Assembly: GCA_963692975.2 (NCBI GenBank)
Contig: CAXMMR010000038.1
Location: 1-64,000, forward strand
DNA length: 64,000 nucleotides
Direction of reading: 5' to 3'
DNA from: CAXMMR01 sp963692975
GTDB taxonomy: Bacteria; Pseudomonadota; Alphaproteobacteria; Acetobacterales; Acetobacteraceae
Shown here piece after piece: positions 44,358 through 55,011 of the stretch. Every line of letters begins with the position of its first letter. The stretch's first letter is position 1. A program made the position numbers and the translations under genes. Under the pieces are notes generated by a model. That model did no database searches, had not been told where the DNA came from, and saw only the letters and a list, made by a program, of their open reading frames with translations.

Positions 44358-45468
44358 CTTCTGCCTTCAGCACTTGCGGGATCGCGGTCTTGACCTGGAA
44401 GTAGCCGCGCGTCGCATGCGGCCAGGCGGCGCTGTCCCACGGGCGGCGGAGGCGCTGGCAGTTCGGCAGGGCTGAGGCGGAGGGGCCGACCGGGGCCCAC
44501 GCGGCGACGATGGGCAGGCCGTCGTTCCAGCCTTCGTCGAAGGGGATGGCGGGGCAGTCGAAATGGGCGGCGGCGCGCGTCAGGGCGTCGGCCAAGGCGG
44601 CGCTGTCGGCGGCGCGGACGCGGTCGGACGCGTGCGGGGCGTGAGCGAGGAGGCCGGCGACGCGGCGGACTTGGGCGGGCGCGATCGGCAGGCTTTCGGG
44701 GTGGAGGTCGTCGACGTGCAGGAGCAGGGCGACCTCGCCCTCGGGCTGGTCCGCGGGCGGTAGCGCCTGGACGGGGGCGGGCTCGTCCTCGTGCAGGGCG
44801 ACGGGGCGCTCGTTCAGGCCGGTAGGGTCGTAGCGGCCGTCGGTGTAGCGGCGGATGTTTTCGGCCCGTGCGGCGTAGGCCTTGCCGCGGGTGTGCAGGC
44901 CGGCGACCCAGCGCCAGGAGAGCGTGTTGCTGGCCGGATCGCCGTCGACGAGGTGGCGGAGGAAGAAGTCGGCGCCGAGCGCCCAGGGCAGGTTAAGGGT
45001 GAAGATCCAGATCGAGGCGAACCACATGCGGGTGTGGTTGTGCAGCCAGCCGGTGGCGACGAGTTCCTTGGCCCAGTCATCGAAGCAGGCGATGCCGGTG
45101 TGCCCGCTGGTGGCGCTATCCAGGGCGCGGGCGAGGCCGCTCGAGGGTGGCTTGGCGATCTCGGCCAGGTAGTTGGTCCAGAGGGTCGGACGGGTTTCCA
45201 GGTGGCCTTTCAAGTAGCTGCGCCAGAACACCTCCTGGACGAACTTCTCCGCCCGGGCGGGGCCGTGCGCCTCTTGGGCGGCGGTGACGGCTTCGCGCTC
45301 CAGCACCAGGCGGCGGCGCAGCCAGGGGGAGAGCGCGGAGGTGGCCTGCTCGCCGTCCGGGCCCGGATCGGCGTTGCGGCCGGTGGCGTAGTCGCGGCCG
45401 AGATAGGCGGTGACGGCGGCGAGGTGGTCGAGCCCGGCGGCGCGGGTCATCGGGAAGCGTCTGTCCAT
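44344..45468 (-). CDS. Photolyase/cryptochrome-related FAD-binding protein, unusual domain order
   Basis: A 374-residue protein whose N-terminal ~220 residues match the C-terminal FAD domain of DNA photolyases: AEKFVQEVFWRSYLKGHLET, GYLHN-like GWLHNHTRMWFASIWIFTLN, LPWALGADFFLRHLVDGDPA and SNTLSWRWVAGLHTRGKAYA. The usual N-terminal antenna (HUP) domain is missing ahead of it. Instead about 130 residues follow with Rossmann-like text (GEVALLLHVDDLHPE, ALADALTRAAAHFDCPAIPF). This may be a permuted photolyase or a distinct FAD protein. The last residues, EGLLF and stop, are encoded in repeat element B4. ATG 45468 and 45450 are both possible starts. Confidence 0.75.
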   Translation of the reverse strand: MDRRFPMTRAAGLDHLAAVTAYLGRDYATGRNADPGPDGEQATSALSPWLRRRLVLEREAVTAAQEAHGPARAEKFVQEVFWRSYLKGHLETRPTLWTNYLAEIAKPPSSGLARALDSATSGHTGIACFDDWAKELVATGWLHNHTRMWFASIWIFTLNLPWALGADFFLRHLVDGDPASNTLSWRWVAGLHTRGKAYAARAENIRRYTDGRYDPTGLNERPVALHEDEPAPVQALPPADQPEGEVALLLHVDDLHPESLPIAPAQVRRVAGLLAHAPHASDRVRAADSAALADALTRAAAHFDCPAIPFDEGWNDGLPIVAAWAPVGPSASALPNCQRLRRPWDSAAWPHATRGYFQVKTAIPQVLKAEGLLF

Positions 45469-45720
45469 CCGCCCTAGATGGAGGCGCGGGCGCGTTCGGG
45501 AATGTGCGGCGCGCTGAGATCGGCCAAGCCTGTCACGCGGCGGCATAGGACGCTGGCGAGCGGCAGCGGGCGGGTGGGCCTCGGGTCCGGCAGGTGCTTG
45601 ACACCCGGTTCGCGCTGGAGAACTGGTGTCCGCCCGAGGTGACGTTGCTGGTCGACGGGACGGATCGCGGCCCGTGCCCGCTGATGCCGAGGCTCTGCGG
45701 CCACGATCGAGGACATTGCC

Positions 45721-46737
<1,017 letters not shown>

Positions 46738-46900
46738 GCGATGCTTGCGACCGGCGATGCGGGCGCGTGATGGCGCACGCCGCGCGGGGGCCGTGAAGGG
46801 TGCCGGAGCCGGCAGTCAGCGCCGATCGGCGGCTTCGGCGGCGCCGTTAACGCATCGTTAGGCCCGCTCTGCGATCCTGCTGGTCGAGCAGGAGCCCGAT

Positions 46901-47266
46901 GTGCCGAAACCCAAGGTCAGCATCGAGCTCTCAGCCTTCGCCGCCGCCTGCCTGATCGGCGTTCCGCTGGTGCCGTTCGCGCCGCCTGTCCTGGGCGTCT
47001 GGTGCTACAGCCTGGCCTGCCGCGGCCAAATGCCGATACCGGGCACCTGGCAGGCTCGCCTGCCGCTCATCGTGTTCGCCGTCCTGTCCGGCGTCTGCGA
47101 GCTTTGCTGGGGGCACCGCATCACCGATTACGGCGACGTCTGGTTCGACAATCTGTTCGCCGGCGTCATCATCCCGGGCAGCGTCGCCTGCCTGGGGGCG
47201 ATGCTGGTCTGGATCGTGCGTGAGGCGGGGGTGCTGGCCTATCGTCACCGTCACCTCGGCGAGTGA
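46901..47266 (+). CDS. Small membrane protein of unknown function
   Basis: I do not recognise this 121-residue protein. It has three hydrophobic stretches (about 10-35, 51-68 and 84-112) and short charged tails, with conserved-looking CELCWGHRITDYGD in the second loop. The start is GTG at 46901 after GGAG. It lies alone between the decarboxylase and the aldo/keto reductase. The topology suggests three or four helices in the inner membrane, and no function can be given. Confidence 0.6.
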   Translation: MPKPKVSIELSAFAAACLIGVPLVPFAPPVLGVWCYSLACRGQMPIPGTWQARLPLIVFAVLSGVCELCWGHRITDYGDVWFDNLFAGVIIPGSVACLGAMLVWIVREAGVLAYRHRHLGE

Positions 47267-47348
47267 GGCCGGCGACCGGCACGCCGGCGCCTCGGATCCT
47301 GGTTGATCGCCGCGGCGTTATTCGTGCCAACCTGCCGAGGAGCACGCC

Positions 47349-48377
<1,029 letters not shown>

Positions 48378-48381
48378 CAGA

Positions 48382-48462
48382 GGAAGGCCAGGAGCGCTGC
48401 TCCTGGACCTCGTCACGCGCTCGCGTGCATACGCACGACGGGGCCCGCGGCCCCAGACCCCA
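48382..48462. repeat. Repeat family A, unit 17 (type I with CGTCACGCGC insert)
   Basis: GGAAGGCCAGGAGCGCTGCTCC, then CGTCACGCGCTCGCGTGCAT and GGGGCCCGCGGCCCCAGACC. A GCTTGGCGAAGCCATTTAAA linker (48494-48513) and unit A18 complete a ~229-bp composite. Confidence 0.87.
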
Positions 48463-48555
48463 CTCGTCTGGAGCCTCGGCAGGCTCTTCCTTGCTTGGCG
48501 AAGCCATTTAAACCTCTGCCCCGCCCGACGGCCTCGCCGTGTGGCACGGATCAGA

Positions 48556-48610
48556 ATGGATTTTAAAGGCTTCGCCTTTAATGGGGTCCAGGGGCAAAGC
48601 CCCTGGCCTT
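48556..48610. repeat. Repeat family A, unit 18 (type II)
   Basis: GGATTTTAAAGGCTTCGCC, TTTAATGGGGTCCAGGGG and CAAAGCCCCTGGCC; virtually identical to unit A16. It lies eight bases beyond the regulator stop codon. Confidence 0.9.
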
Positions 48611-48617
48611 GCCTTTC

Positions 48618-49613
48618 TTACGTCGCGGGTTTGGTCGCTTCGTCCAGGCGCAGGATGGTGTGGGCGTTGGTGAACGAGGTTGCCAGGGTGTTGATGGCGC
48701 CGGTGCGGAGTGCGCCGAGGATGGCGGCGGCCTTGGTGTTTTCCGAGGCGATGGCGATGACGTCCGGGATGCGGCCGAGGTCTTCGCGGGTGAGGCCGAT
48801 GACGCGGCCTTGCATGCCGGTGTTGGCGGGCCGGCCGTGGATGTCGATGAAGTCGTAGCCCATGGTGTCGCCGATGGTGCCGGAGAGGCGGGCTTCGGCG
48901 ATTTCCTGCGGCGAGAACCAGCCCATGCGGACCATGTTGCTGTCTTCGGAGAGGTCGCCGATGCCGATCAGGGCGATGTCGGCGCGGCGGGCGCGGTCGA
49001 GCGTCAATTTTACGGTGATGTTGCGGTAGAGCTCGGCGCGGGCTTCGGCGTTGATCACCAGGGCCGGGGCGTAGAGGGTTTCGCTTTCGCCGCCGAAGCG
49101 GGCGGCGAGGCGGCGGCAGATGTGGTCGGGGTTCATGTATTCGCCGGCGCGCACGGAGCCGCCGATGGCGCAGACGAAGGTGACGCCGGTGCGGGGCGGC
49201 ATGGCGAGGGCGTCGGCGACGGCGGCGACGTTGCGGCCCATGCCGACCGCGACCACCGAGCCGTTGGTCAGCGATTTCTCCAGGTGGCCGCCGACCATGC
49301 GCGCGACTGCGTTGCGTTGCGCGTCCGGATGGCGGTGATCGACGGAGACCAGCAGCCGGCTGATGGCGAAGCGGCTGATGAACTCGCGCTCGAGCTCGGC
49401 GCCGACGGAGGAGGGCTGGTGGACCCTGATCTCGACCAGGCCCTCGTCGCGGGCGCGGCGCAGCAGGCGGCTGATCTTGGCGCGCGACATCGAGAAGCGC
49501 TGGGCGAGCGTCTCCTGAGTGACGTCCTCGTAATAGTAGAGGGCGGCGATTTCGATCAGGGTCTCGGCACGGGTCTCGCCGCGTTCGGGCAGTCTGCGAT
49601 CGATGGTCTGCAT
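48618..49613 (-). CDS. SorC/DeoR-family sugar-responsive regulator (EryD-like)
   Basis: A 331-residue regulator. The N-terminal helix-turn-helix is in YEDVTQETLAQRFSMSRAKI SRLLRRARDEG (about 25-55). The C-terminal SorC sugar-binding domain has SVVAVGMGRNVAAVADAL, CAIGGSVR and ADIALIGIGDLSEDSNMV. SorC proteins are tetramers that respond to phosphorylated sugars; EryD of erythritol catabolism belongs here. I choose the ATG at 49613 because homology starts just after it. It diverges from the tetrulose kinase genes across about 350 bases and is the obvious regulator of the whole island. Confidence 0.88.
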   Translation of the reverse strand: MQTIDRRLPERGETRAETLIEIAALYYYEDVTQETLAQRFSMSRAKISRLLRRARDEGLVEIRVHQPSSVGAELEREFISRFAISRLLVSVDHRHPDAQRNAVARMVGGHLEKSLTNGSVVAVGMGRNVAAVADALAMPPRTGVTFVCAIGGSVRAGEYMNPDHICRRLAARFGGESETLYAPALVINAEARAELYRNITVKLTLDRARRADIALIGIGDLSEDSNMVRMGWFSPQEIAEARLSGTIGDTMGYDFIDIHGRPANTGMQGRVIGLTREDLGRIPDVIAIASENTKAAAILGALRTGAINTLATSFTNAHTILRLDEATKPAT

Positions 49614-49963
49614 GGTTGCGTCACTTCGATGGTTGTAGGCGGCGATGGCTGCGCCGCATGTTGCGGCGCACAAACGCGATATCTGCTGCACAATATTTCA
49701 CTGTCAGCTGCGCAAATGTAAAGGCCGTCAGGCTCCTGGCTCTCATTTGTCGGTTGCGCGAGGTGTCGGCGGCCGTGGAAGCCTCGACTTTGGCCGCTCC
49801 GGCCCAAAAGGAAGGCGAGCGATTGATCAGGCTCTTGACGATTGTGCAGGCGGCGGAGCATGGTTCGACCGCTCGCCGGGCCAGTGCTTGCGTCAGGCGG
49901 ATGAGAGGGCGACGTCAACTCGGACGCAGATCCGGACTTGTCGCGCGAGGGGGATGCAGCCGC
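49614..49963. other. Divergent regulatory region of the tetritol island
   Basis: No gene is visible. Three GCRCAA hexamers (49668-49673, 49688-49693, 49710-49715) are spaced 20 and 22 bases apart in the same orientation near the regulator start. The remaining 250 bases toward the kinase gene are ordinary and may hold a leader. I could not choose a promoter. Confidence 0.5.
49668..49715. promoter_or_regulatory. Three phased GCRCAA motifs, possible regulator-binding array
   Basis: GGCGCACAAAC, GCTGCACAATAT and GCTGCGCAAATG recur about two helical turns apart, so they face the same side of the DNA. A tetrameric SorC-type protein often binds such extended arrays. The link to this regulator is inferred from position alone. 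Confidence 0.35.
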
Positions 49964-50962
49964 ATGAACCGGGTGATCAACGATCCGAACCAGGTGACGG
50001 AAGACAGCCTTGTCGGCGTTCTGGCGGCGCATCCGGACTTGCTGGCCGCCACCGACCATCCGCGCGTGCTGCGCGCCGCCCGGCGCCCGACGGCACCGCG
50101 GGTCGGCGTCGTGACCGGCGGCGGGTCGGGGCATGAGCCGGCATTTCTCGGCTATGTGGGTCCCGGCCTGGTCGATGCGGTCGCGGTCGGCGAGGTGTTC
50201 GCCTCGCCCACCGCGAAGAGCTTCCATGCGGCGTTCCGCGAGGCGGATCAGGGCCAGGGCGTGGCCTGCCTGTACGGCAACTATGCCGGCGACAACATGA
50301 ACGTGAAGATGGCGGCCAAGCTCGCCGCCAAGGACGGCGTGCGCGTCGAGACCGTGATCGCCAATGACGACGTGGCCTCCGCGCCGCCCGAGGAGGCCGG
50401 CAAGCGGCGCGGCGTGGCCGGCGAGATCCTGATGTGGAAGGCGGGCGGCGCGCGGGCCGCCGAGGGTGCGGACCTTGAGGGCGTGATCGCGGCGGCGCAG
50501 ACGGCGATCAACAACACCCGCTCGATCGGCATCGGCCTGTCGGCCTGCACCATCGCGGCGAACGGCAAGCCGAACTTCACCATCGAGACCGGCACCATGG
50601 AGGTCGGCATCGGCCATCATGGCGAGCATGGCGTCGCGGTGCTGCCGGTGGCGCCGGCACGCGAGATGGCGGCGATCATGCTGGAGCGGATCCTCGCCGA
50701 CCTGCCGTTCGACGGCGAGGACGTCGCCGTCCTGATCTCCGGCCTCGGCGCCACGCCGCTGATGGAGCTTTACGTGCTCTACGGGCATGTCGACGCGATG
50801 CTGCGGGCGCGCAACATCACGCCGCGGCATCGCCTGGTCGGCAACTACTTCACCTCGCTGGAGATGATGGGCGTGTCGGTGACGCTGACGCGGCTGGACG
50901 GCGAGCTCGACCGGCTGCTGCGGGCGCCGGCGCGCTCGATCGGCCTCACCGTGGCCGGCTAA
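49964..50962 (+). CDS. dhaK: Dihydroxyacetone-kinase-type tetrulose kinase, DhaK subunit
   Basis: A 332-residue DhaK-fold protein, the ketose-binding half of an ATP-dependent kinase. VGVVTGGGSGHEPAFLGYVG (about 47-66) and GNYAGDNMNVKMA are DhaK hallmarks. The histidine that covalently holds the ketose corresponds to H219 in VGIGHHGEHG (free enzymes read GIHGEPG). The DhaL subunit gene follows five bases later. With EltD-like and RpiB/TIM-like genes in the same run, erythrulose is a likelier substrate than dihydroxyacetone. This matches the DerK/LerK kinases of threitol and erythritol pathways, but only an assay can decide. Confidence 0.85.
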   Translation: MNRVINDPNQVTEDSLVGVLAAHPDLLAATDHPRVLRAARRPTAPRVGVVTGGGSGHEPAFLGYVGPGLVDAVAVGEVFASPTAKSFHAAFREADQGQGVACLYGNYAGDNMNVKMAAKLAAKDGVRVETVIANDDVASAPPEEAGKRRGVAGEILMWKAGGARAAEGADLEGVIAAAQTAINNTRSIGIGLSACTIAANGKPNFTIETGTMEVGIGHHGEHGVAVLPVAPAREMAAIMLERILADLPFDGEDVAVLISGLGATPLMELYVLYGHVDAMLRARNITPRHRLVGNYFTSLEMMGVSVTLTRLDGELDRLLRAPARSIGLTVAG

Positions 50963-50967
50963 GCGAG

Positions 50968-51615
50968 ATGCAGGACGCCGTCTCGCTGCTTGCGGCCGCG
51001 CCGATCACGCTCGACATCGCCCGCGCCGTCGTGCAGGCGCAGGACCATCTGTCCGAGATCGACGCCGCGACTGGCGACGGCGACCACGGGATCAACATGG
51101 CCAAGGGTTTTCGGCTGGTGCTGTCCCGGCTCGAAGGCAAGAGCTTCGACCTCGCGCAGGGGTTCGCCACCATCGGCGACACCCTGCTCGGCGACATTGG
51201 CGGCTCGATGGGCCCGCTCTATGGCTCGTTCTTCACCGAGATGGCGGACGCGATCCAGGGTCAGGCGGAGCTCGGCCGGGACAAGTTCGTCGTCATGCTG
51301 CGCGCCGGCGAGGCTGCCATCATCGACCTTGGCGAGGCGAAGCCGGGCGACAAGACGCTGATCGATGTGCTGACGCCGGCCCGAGCGGCCTACGAGGACG
51401 CGGCCGAACGGGGCGAGGACTTCGCCTCCTGCCTTGCGGCACTCACCGGCGCGGCGGCCGAGGGGCTGGAGGCGACACGCGGGATGGTGGCGAAGCTCGG
51501 CCGGGCCAGCCGGCTCGGCGAGCGCTCGCGCGGGGTGCTGGATGCCGGCGCCGCCTCCTGCGACCTCATTCTTCGCACGCTGGCGGACGGCCTCGCCCAG
51601 CGCCTCACGACCTGA
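50968..51615 (+). CDS. dhaL: Dihydroxyacetone-kinase-type tetrulose kinase, DhaL subunit
   Basis: A 215-residue all-helical nucleotide-binding subunit. The Mg-ADP-binding aspartates are in EIDAATGDGDHGINMAKGFR (D32, D37, D39 with H40). GGSMGPLYGSFF and AKPGDKTLIDVLTPA are standard DhaL motifs, as is the closing GERSRGVLDAGAASC. It binds ATP (or ADP as cofactor in PTS-type systems); no DhaM is nearby, so ATP is expected. It is translated right after dhaK and is followed in 14 bases by the dehydrogenase. Confidence 0.9.
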   Translation: MQDAVSLLAAAPITLDIARAVVQAQDHLSEIDAATGDGDHGINMAKGFRLVLSRLEGKSFDLAQGFATIGDTLLGDIGGSMGPLYGSFFTEMADAIQGQAELGRDKFVVMLRAGEAAIIDLGEAKPGDKTLIDVLTPARAAYEDAAERGEDFASCLAALTGAAAEGLEATRGMVAKLGRASRLGERSRGVLDAGAASCDLILRTLADGLAQRLTT

Positions 51616-51629
51616 TCCAGGAGCGCCCC

Positions 51630-52751
51630 ATGGACACCATGACCACCAACCCGACGACGCCCGCCGCCAGCCTGCCGGCCAAGATGATGGCGGTGGTCGC
51701 CTACGAACCCGGCGATTACCGGCTGGAGCAGGTCGACGTGCCGCGCGCCGGGCCGGACGACATCATCATCGAGGTCGAGGCGTGCGGCATCTGCGCGAGC
51801 GACATCAAGACGTTTCAGGGCGCGCCGTCGTTCTGGGGCGATAACAAGGGCCAGCCGCGCTATGTCAAGGCACCGATGATCCCGGGCCACGAGTTCCTGG
51901 GACGCGCCGTCGAGGTCGGCGCCAACGTCGCTGCGGCCGGCGTCTACAAGGTCGGCGACCGGCTGATCTCGGAGCAGATCGTGCCTTGCGAGCACTGCCG
52001 CTACTGCAAGCGCGGCGAGTACTGGATGTGCGAGAAGCACGACGTTTACGGGTTCCAGAACAACGTCAACGGCGGCATGGCGAAGTATATGCGCTTTCCG
52101 AAGGAGAGCCGCACGCATCGGGTGCCGGACAGCATCCCGATGGAGCGCGCGGTGCTCGTCGAGCCGTATGCGTGCTCGGTGCATGCGGTCAATCGCGGGC
52201 TGATCCAGCTCGACGACGTGGTGGTGCTGTCGGGCGCAGGGCCGCTCGGGCTTGGCATGGTGGGGGCGGCGCGGCTGAAGAACCCGTCGACGCTGATCGT
52301 GCTCGACGGCAAGGAGGATCGCCTGGAGCTCGCCCGCAAGTTTGGCGCCGACATCGTGATGAACCCGTTCAAGGAGGACGTCGTCAGCAAGGTGAAGGCG
52401 CTCACCGACGGCTATGGCTGCGACGTCTACATCGAGGCGACCGGGCACGAGGCGAGCGTGACCCAGGGGCTGAACATGATCCGCAAGCTCGGCCGCTTCG
52501 TCGAGTTCTCGGTGTTCGGCCATGAGGTGACGGCGGACTGGTCGATCATCAGCGACCGCAAGCAGCTCGACCTCTACGGCGCGCATCTTGGCCCGTACTG
52601 CTACCCGCTGACGATTGCGGCGATCGGCGATGGCCGGCTGCCGACCGAGGGCGTGGTCACGCACAAGCTGCCGCTGTCGGAGTTCAAGCACGGCTTCGAG
52701 CTGATGAAGAAGGGCGAGGGCTCGATCAAGATCGTGCTGATACCGGAATAA
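51630..52751 (+). CDS. eltD: Zinc-dependent erythritol/L-threitol dehydrogenase (EltD-like)
   Basis: A 373-residue medium-chain zinc alcohol dehydrogenase. Catalytic zinc ligands are in GICASD (C55) and GHEFLG (H87, E88). The structural zinc cysteines are C120, C123, C126 and C134. Runs such as ISEQIVPCEHCRYCKRGEYW, DVYIEATGHEASVTQGLN and DWSIISDRKQLDLYGAHLGP agree closely, from memory, with EltD of Mycobacterium smegmatis, which oxidises erythritol to D-erythrulose and L-threitol to L-erythrulose. The cofactor is expected to be NAD. It sits between kinase and transporter genes, which supports the assignment. Confidence 0.8.
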   Translation: MDTMTTNPTTPAASLPAKMMAVVAYEPGDYRLEQVDVPRAGPDDIIIEVEACGICASDIKTFQGAPSFWGDNKGQPRYVKAPMIPGHEFLGRAVEVGANVAAAGVYKVGDRLISEQIVPCEHCRYCKRGEYWMCEKHDVYGFQNNVNGGMAKYMRFPKESRTHRVPDSIPMERAVLVEPYACSVHAVNRGLIQLDDVVVLSGAGPLGLGMVGAARLKNPSTLIVLDGKEDRLELARKFGADIVMNPFKEDVVSKVKALTDGYGCDVYIEATGHEASVTQGLNMIRKLGRFVEFSVFGHEVTADWSIISDRKQLDLYGAHLGPYCYPLTIAAIGDGRLPTEGVVTHKLPLSEFKHGFELMKKGEGSIKIVLIPE

Positions 52752-52775
52752 CGGCGGGACAGCCGGTAAGCCGTC

Positions 52776-53408
52776 ATGATGGACAACCTGAAGCTTACGC
52801 GCCGGTCCGCCATCGCCTGCAGTGCGGGCGTGGTCCTGCTCGCGGCGATGGCGCTCGACACCAGGGTGGTGAAGATCGGCTCGGCGGCGGACGTCCAGGC
52901 GGCATTGTTCTCGCCCGAGACGTATGGCCGGGCGGAGTTTCCGAAGGTGCAGGCTTTGATCCAGAGCCGCGCCGTAGACGCCGCGACGCTGGCGGCGGCC
53001 ATCGGCAAGGATCAGGCGGCCGCCGAGACGCGGTATGGCGTGCCGTCCGATGCGGGGGCCGAAATGGCGGTGAAGTTCGCCGGCAAGGTGGGCGCCGGGG
53101 ACTCGGGCGTCTACGCCGTCGCCGTGCCGGGCATGCCCGGCAGCGTGCAGATCACGGTGCAGACCGGGCCGGCGATCACCGGGACCGATTTGCGCGACGG
53201 CACGGGCACGATCGCGTTCGGGCAGTTCAGCAATCAGATCGACTACCAGAACGCGGGCTCGGCGCTCAACAAGGAGATGAAGCGGCAGGTTCTGGCCAAG
53301 GCCGACACGGCGAACCTGACCGGCAGGACGATCAGCGTGGTCGGCGTGTTCCAGTTGACCGACCCCGCCAACTGGGTCGTGACGCCCGCGATGCTGAGCG
53401 TTCAATGA
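52776..53408 (+). CDS. DUF2291 protein of sugar ABC operons
   Basis: A 210-residue DUF2291 family member. A twin-arginine-like and hydrophobic N-terminus (KLTRRSAIACSAGVVLLAAM) anchors or exports it. PETYGRAEFPKVQALIQSRA, FGQFSNQIDYQNAGSALNKE and VVGVFQLTDPANWVVTPAML are conserved features. The family's function is unknown, but it typically lies next to RbsABC-type sugar importers, as here. Its stop overlaps the ATG of the importer ATPase (ATGA). A periplasmic accessory role for the transporter is inferred. Confidence 0.88.
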   Translation: MMDNLKLTRRSAIACSAGVVLLAAMALDTRVVKIGSAADVQAALFSPETYGRAEFPKVQALIQSRAVDAATLAAAIGKDQAAAETRYGVPSDAGAEMAVKFAGKVGAGDSGVYAVAVPGMPGSVQITVQTGPAITGTDLRDGTGTIAFGQFSNQIDYQNAGSALNKEMKRQVLAKADTANLTGRTISVVGVFQLTDPANWVVTPAMLSVQ

Positions 53409-54988
53409 CCGAGGCGCTCGACATCGCCGCGAGCGCCGCGCTCGACATCGCCGCGAGCGCCGCGCTCGACATCGCCGCGCCGGCCGGCGAGGTGGTGCTG
53501 TCGGCGCGCGACATCGCCAAGGTCTATGGCAGCACGCATGCGCTGAAGGGCGTGAACTTCGACATTCATCGCGGCAAGGTTACGACGCTGTTCGGCGAGA
53601 ACGGCGCGGGCAAGTCCACGCTGATGAAGATCCTGTCGGGCGTGGTCGCGCCGAGCTCGGGCGAGATCGACCTTGACGGCCGTAGAGTCACATTTTCGAC
53701 GACGGTGGAGGCGCGCGACCACGGGATTTCGATCATCCACCAGGAGCTGAGCCTGGCGCCGAACCTCAGCGTGCGCGACAACATCTTCCTCGGCCGGGAG
53801 ATCCGACACGCGACCGGCGTCGACTTCGCCGAGGAGGCGCGGCAGACCGCGGCGCTGATGACCGAGCTCGAGGAGGACATCGAGCCGGGCACACTGGTCG
53901 AGGATCTGCGGCTTGGGCAGCAGCAGATCGTCGAGATCGCGCGCGCGCTCTCGGTCGATGCGCGCATCCTGATCATGGACGAGCCGACCTCGGCGCTGAG
54001 CGCGACCGAGGTCGAGGTGCTGTTCCGGGTGATCCGCGAGCTCACCGGCCGCGGCGTCTCCATCGTCTACATCTCGCATCATCTCGAGGAGGCGTTGCAG
54101 ATCACCGACTATGCCGTGGTGCTGCGCGACGGCGCGATCACCGCGACCGCGGAGGCGAAGGACATCGACCTGCAATGGATCGTCCACAACATGGTGGGTG
54201 ATCATTTCGACCGCGGCTCGCCGCCGTCCGGCTACGAGTTCGGCCGCGTGGCCTTGTCAGTGCGCGACATCTGCGTCGCCGACGCCGCGGACAACCTGGT
54301 GGTTGATCACCTGTCGCTCGACGTGCGGGCCGGCGAGATCGTCTGCATCTACGGGCTGATGGGCGCGGGACGTACCGAGCTGCTGGAGGCGGTCGCCGGG
54401 CGGGTGCCGATGCTGAGCGGCGAGGTGTTCCTCGAGGGGCAGCCGCTCGCCGGGCTCAGCATCGCCGGGCGCATCGCCAAGGGACTGGTGCTGGTGCCGG
54501 AGGATCGCCAGCGCGACGGGCTGGTACAGACGATGTCGGTCGGGCAGAACCTGTCGCTGGCCAATATCGGTGCGTTCACGAGACGGTTTCTCACCTCCCG
54601 TCCGCGCGAGCGGGCGCTGGTGGAGGCATCGATCCGCAACGTGCACATCAAGACGGCGGGCGGCGCCATACCGATCGGCGCGCTCTCCGGCGGCAACCAG
54701 CAGAAGGTCGTGATCGGCAAGATGCTGGCGACCAACCCCCGAATGATCCTGCTCGACGAGCCGAGCCGCGGCATCGACATCGGCGCCAAGGCGGAGGTGT
54801 TCCGCCTGCTTGGCGAAAAGGCGGCGCAGGGGCTCGCCGTCGTGTTCTCGACCTCCGAGGTGCAGGAGTGTCTGAGCATTGCGCACCGCATCGTCGTCAT
54901 GCGCCGCGGCAAGATCTCCGCCGAGTTCGGCCCTGACGTGCCGAAGGAAGAGATCATGGCCGCGTCCGGCGAAGCCGTCGTCAGCTGA
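53405..54988 (+). CDS. Sugar ABC transporter ATPase, RbsA/EryE-like (two ABC domains)
   Basis: A 527-residue double ABC ATPase of the CUT2 class. Domain 1 has Walker A FGENGAGKSTLMKI (about 61-74), signature DLRLGQQQIVEIARALS and DEPTSALSATEVE. Domain 2 has the usual degenerate GLMGAGRTELLEAV and signature LSGGNQQKVVIGKMLATN. The first 25 residues are a tandem repeat (LDIAASAA twice plus LDIAAPA), coded by 24-bp direct repeats, ahead of the true domain start at GEVVLSARDIAKVYG. It powers the permease that follows; tetritol import is inferred from context. Confidence 0.92.
   Translation: MTEALDIAASAALDIAASAALDIAAPAGEVVLSARDIAKVYGSTHALKGVNFDIHRGKVTTLFGENGAGKSTLMKILSGVVAPSSGEIDLDGRRVTFSTTVEARDHGISIIHQELSLAPNLSVRDNIFLGREIRHATGVDFAEEARQTAALMTELEEDIEPGTLVEDLRLGQQQIVEIARALSVDARILIMDEPTSALSATEVEVLFRVIRELTGRGVSIVYISHHLEEALQITDYAVVLRDGAITATAEAKDIDLQWIVHNMVGDHFDRGSPPSGYEFGRVALSVRDICVADAADNLVVDHLSLDVRAGEIVCIYGLMGAGRTELLEAVAGRVPMLSGEVFLEGQPLAGLSIAGRIAKGLVLVPEDRQRDGLVQTMSVGQNLSLANIGAFTRRFLTSRPRERALVEASIRNVHIKTAGGAIPIGALSGGNQQKVVIGKMLATNPRMILLDEPSRGIDIGAKAEVFRLLGEKAAQGLAVVFSTSEVQECLSIAHRIVVMRRGKISAEFGPDVPKEEIMAASGEAVVS
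53414..53479 (+). repeat. 24-bp tandem repeats inside the ABC ATPase N-terminus
   Basis: Two identical 24-bp units (each beginning GCGCTCGACATCGCCGCGAG) and an 18-bp partial third, encoding ALDIAASA in phase. Being a multiple of three, copy-number change would lengthen or shorten the N-terminus without a frameshift. Confidence 0.9.
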
Positions 54989-55011
54989 CAACCAACAGGC
55001 AGACCTCCGAG

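Noticed and set aside
45598..45626. Sigma-70 promoter before the UDP-glucuronate decarboxylase-type gene
   Set aside because: TTGACA is present but the -10 region at 17-base spacing (AACTGG) is too poor to list as a feature.
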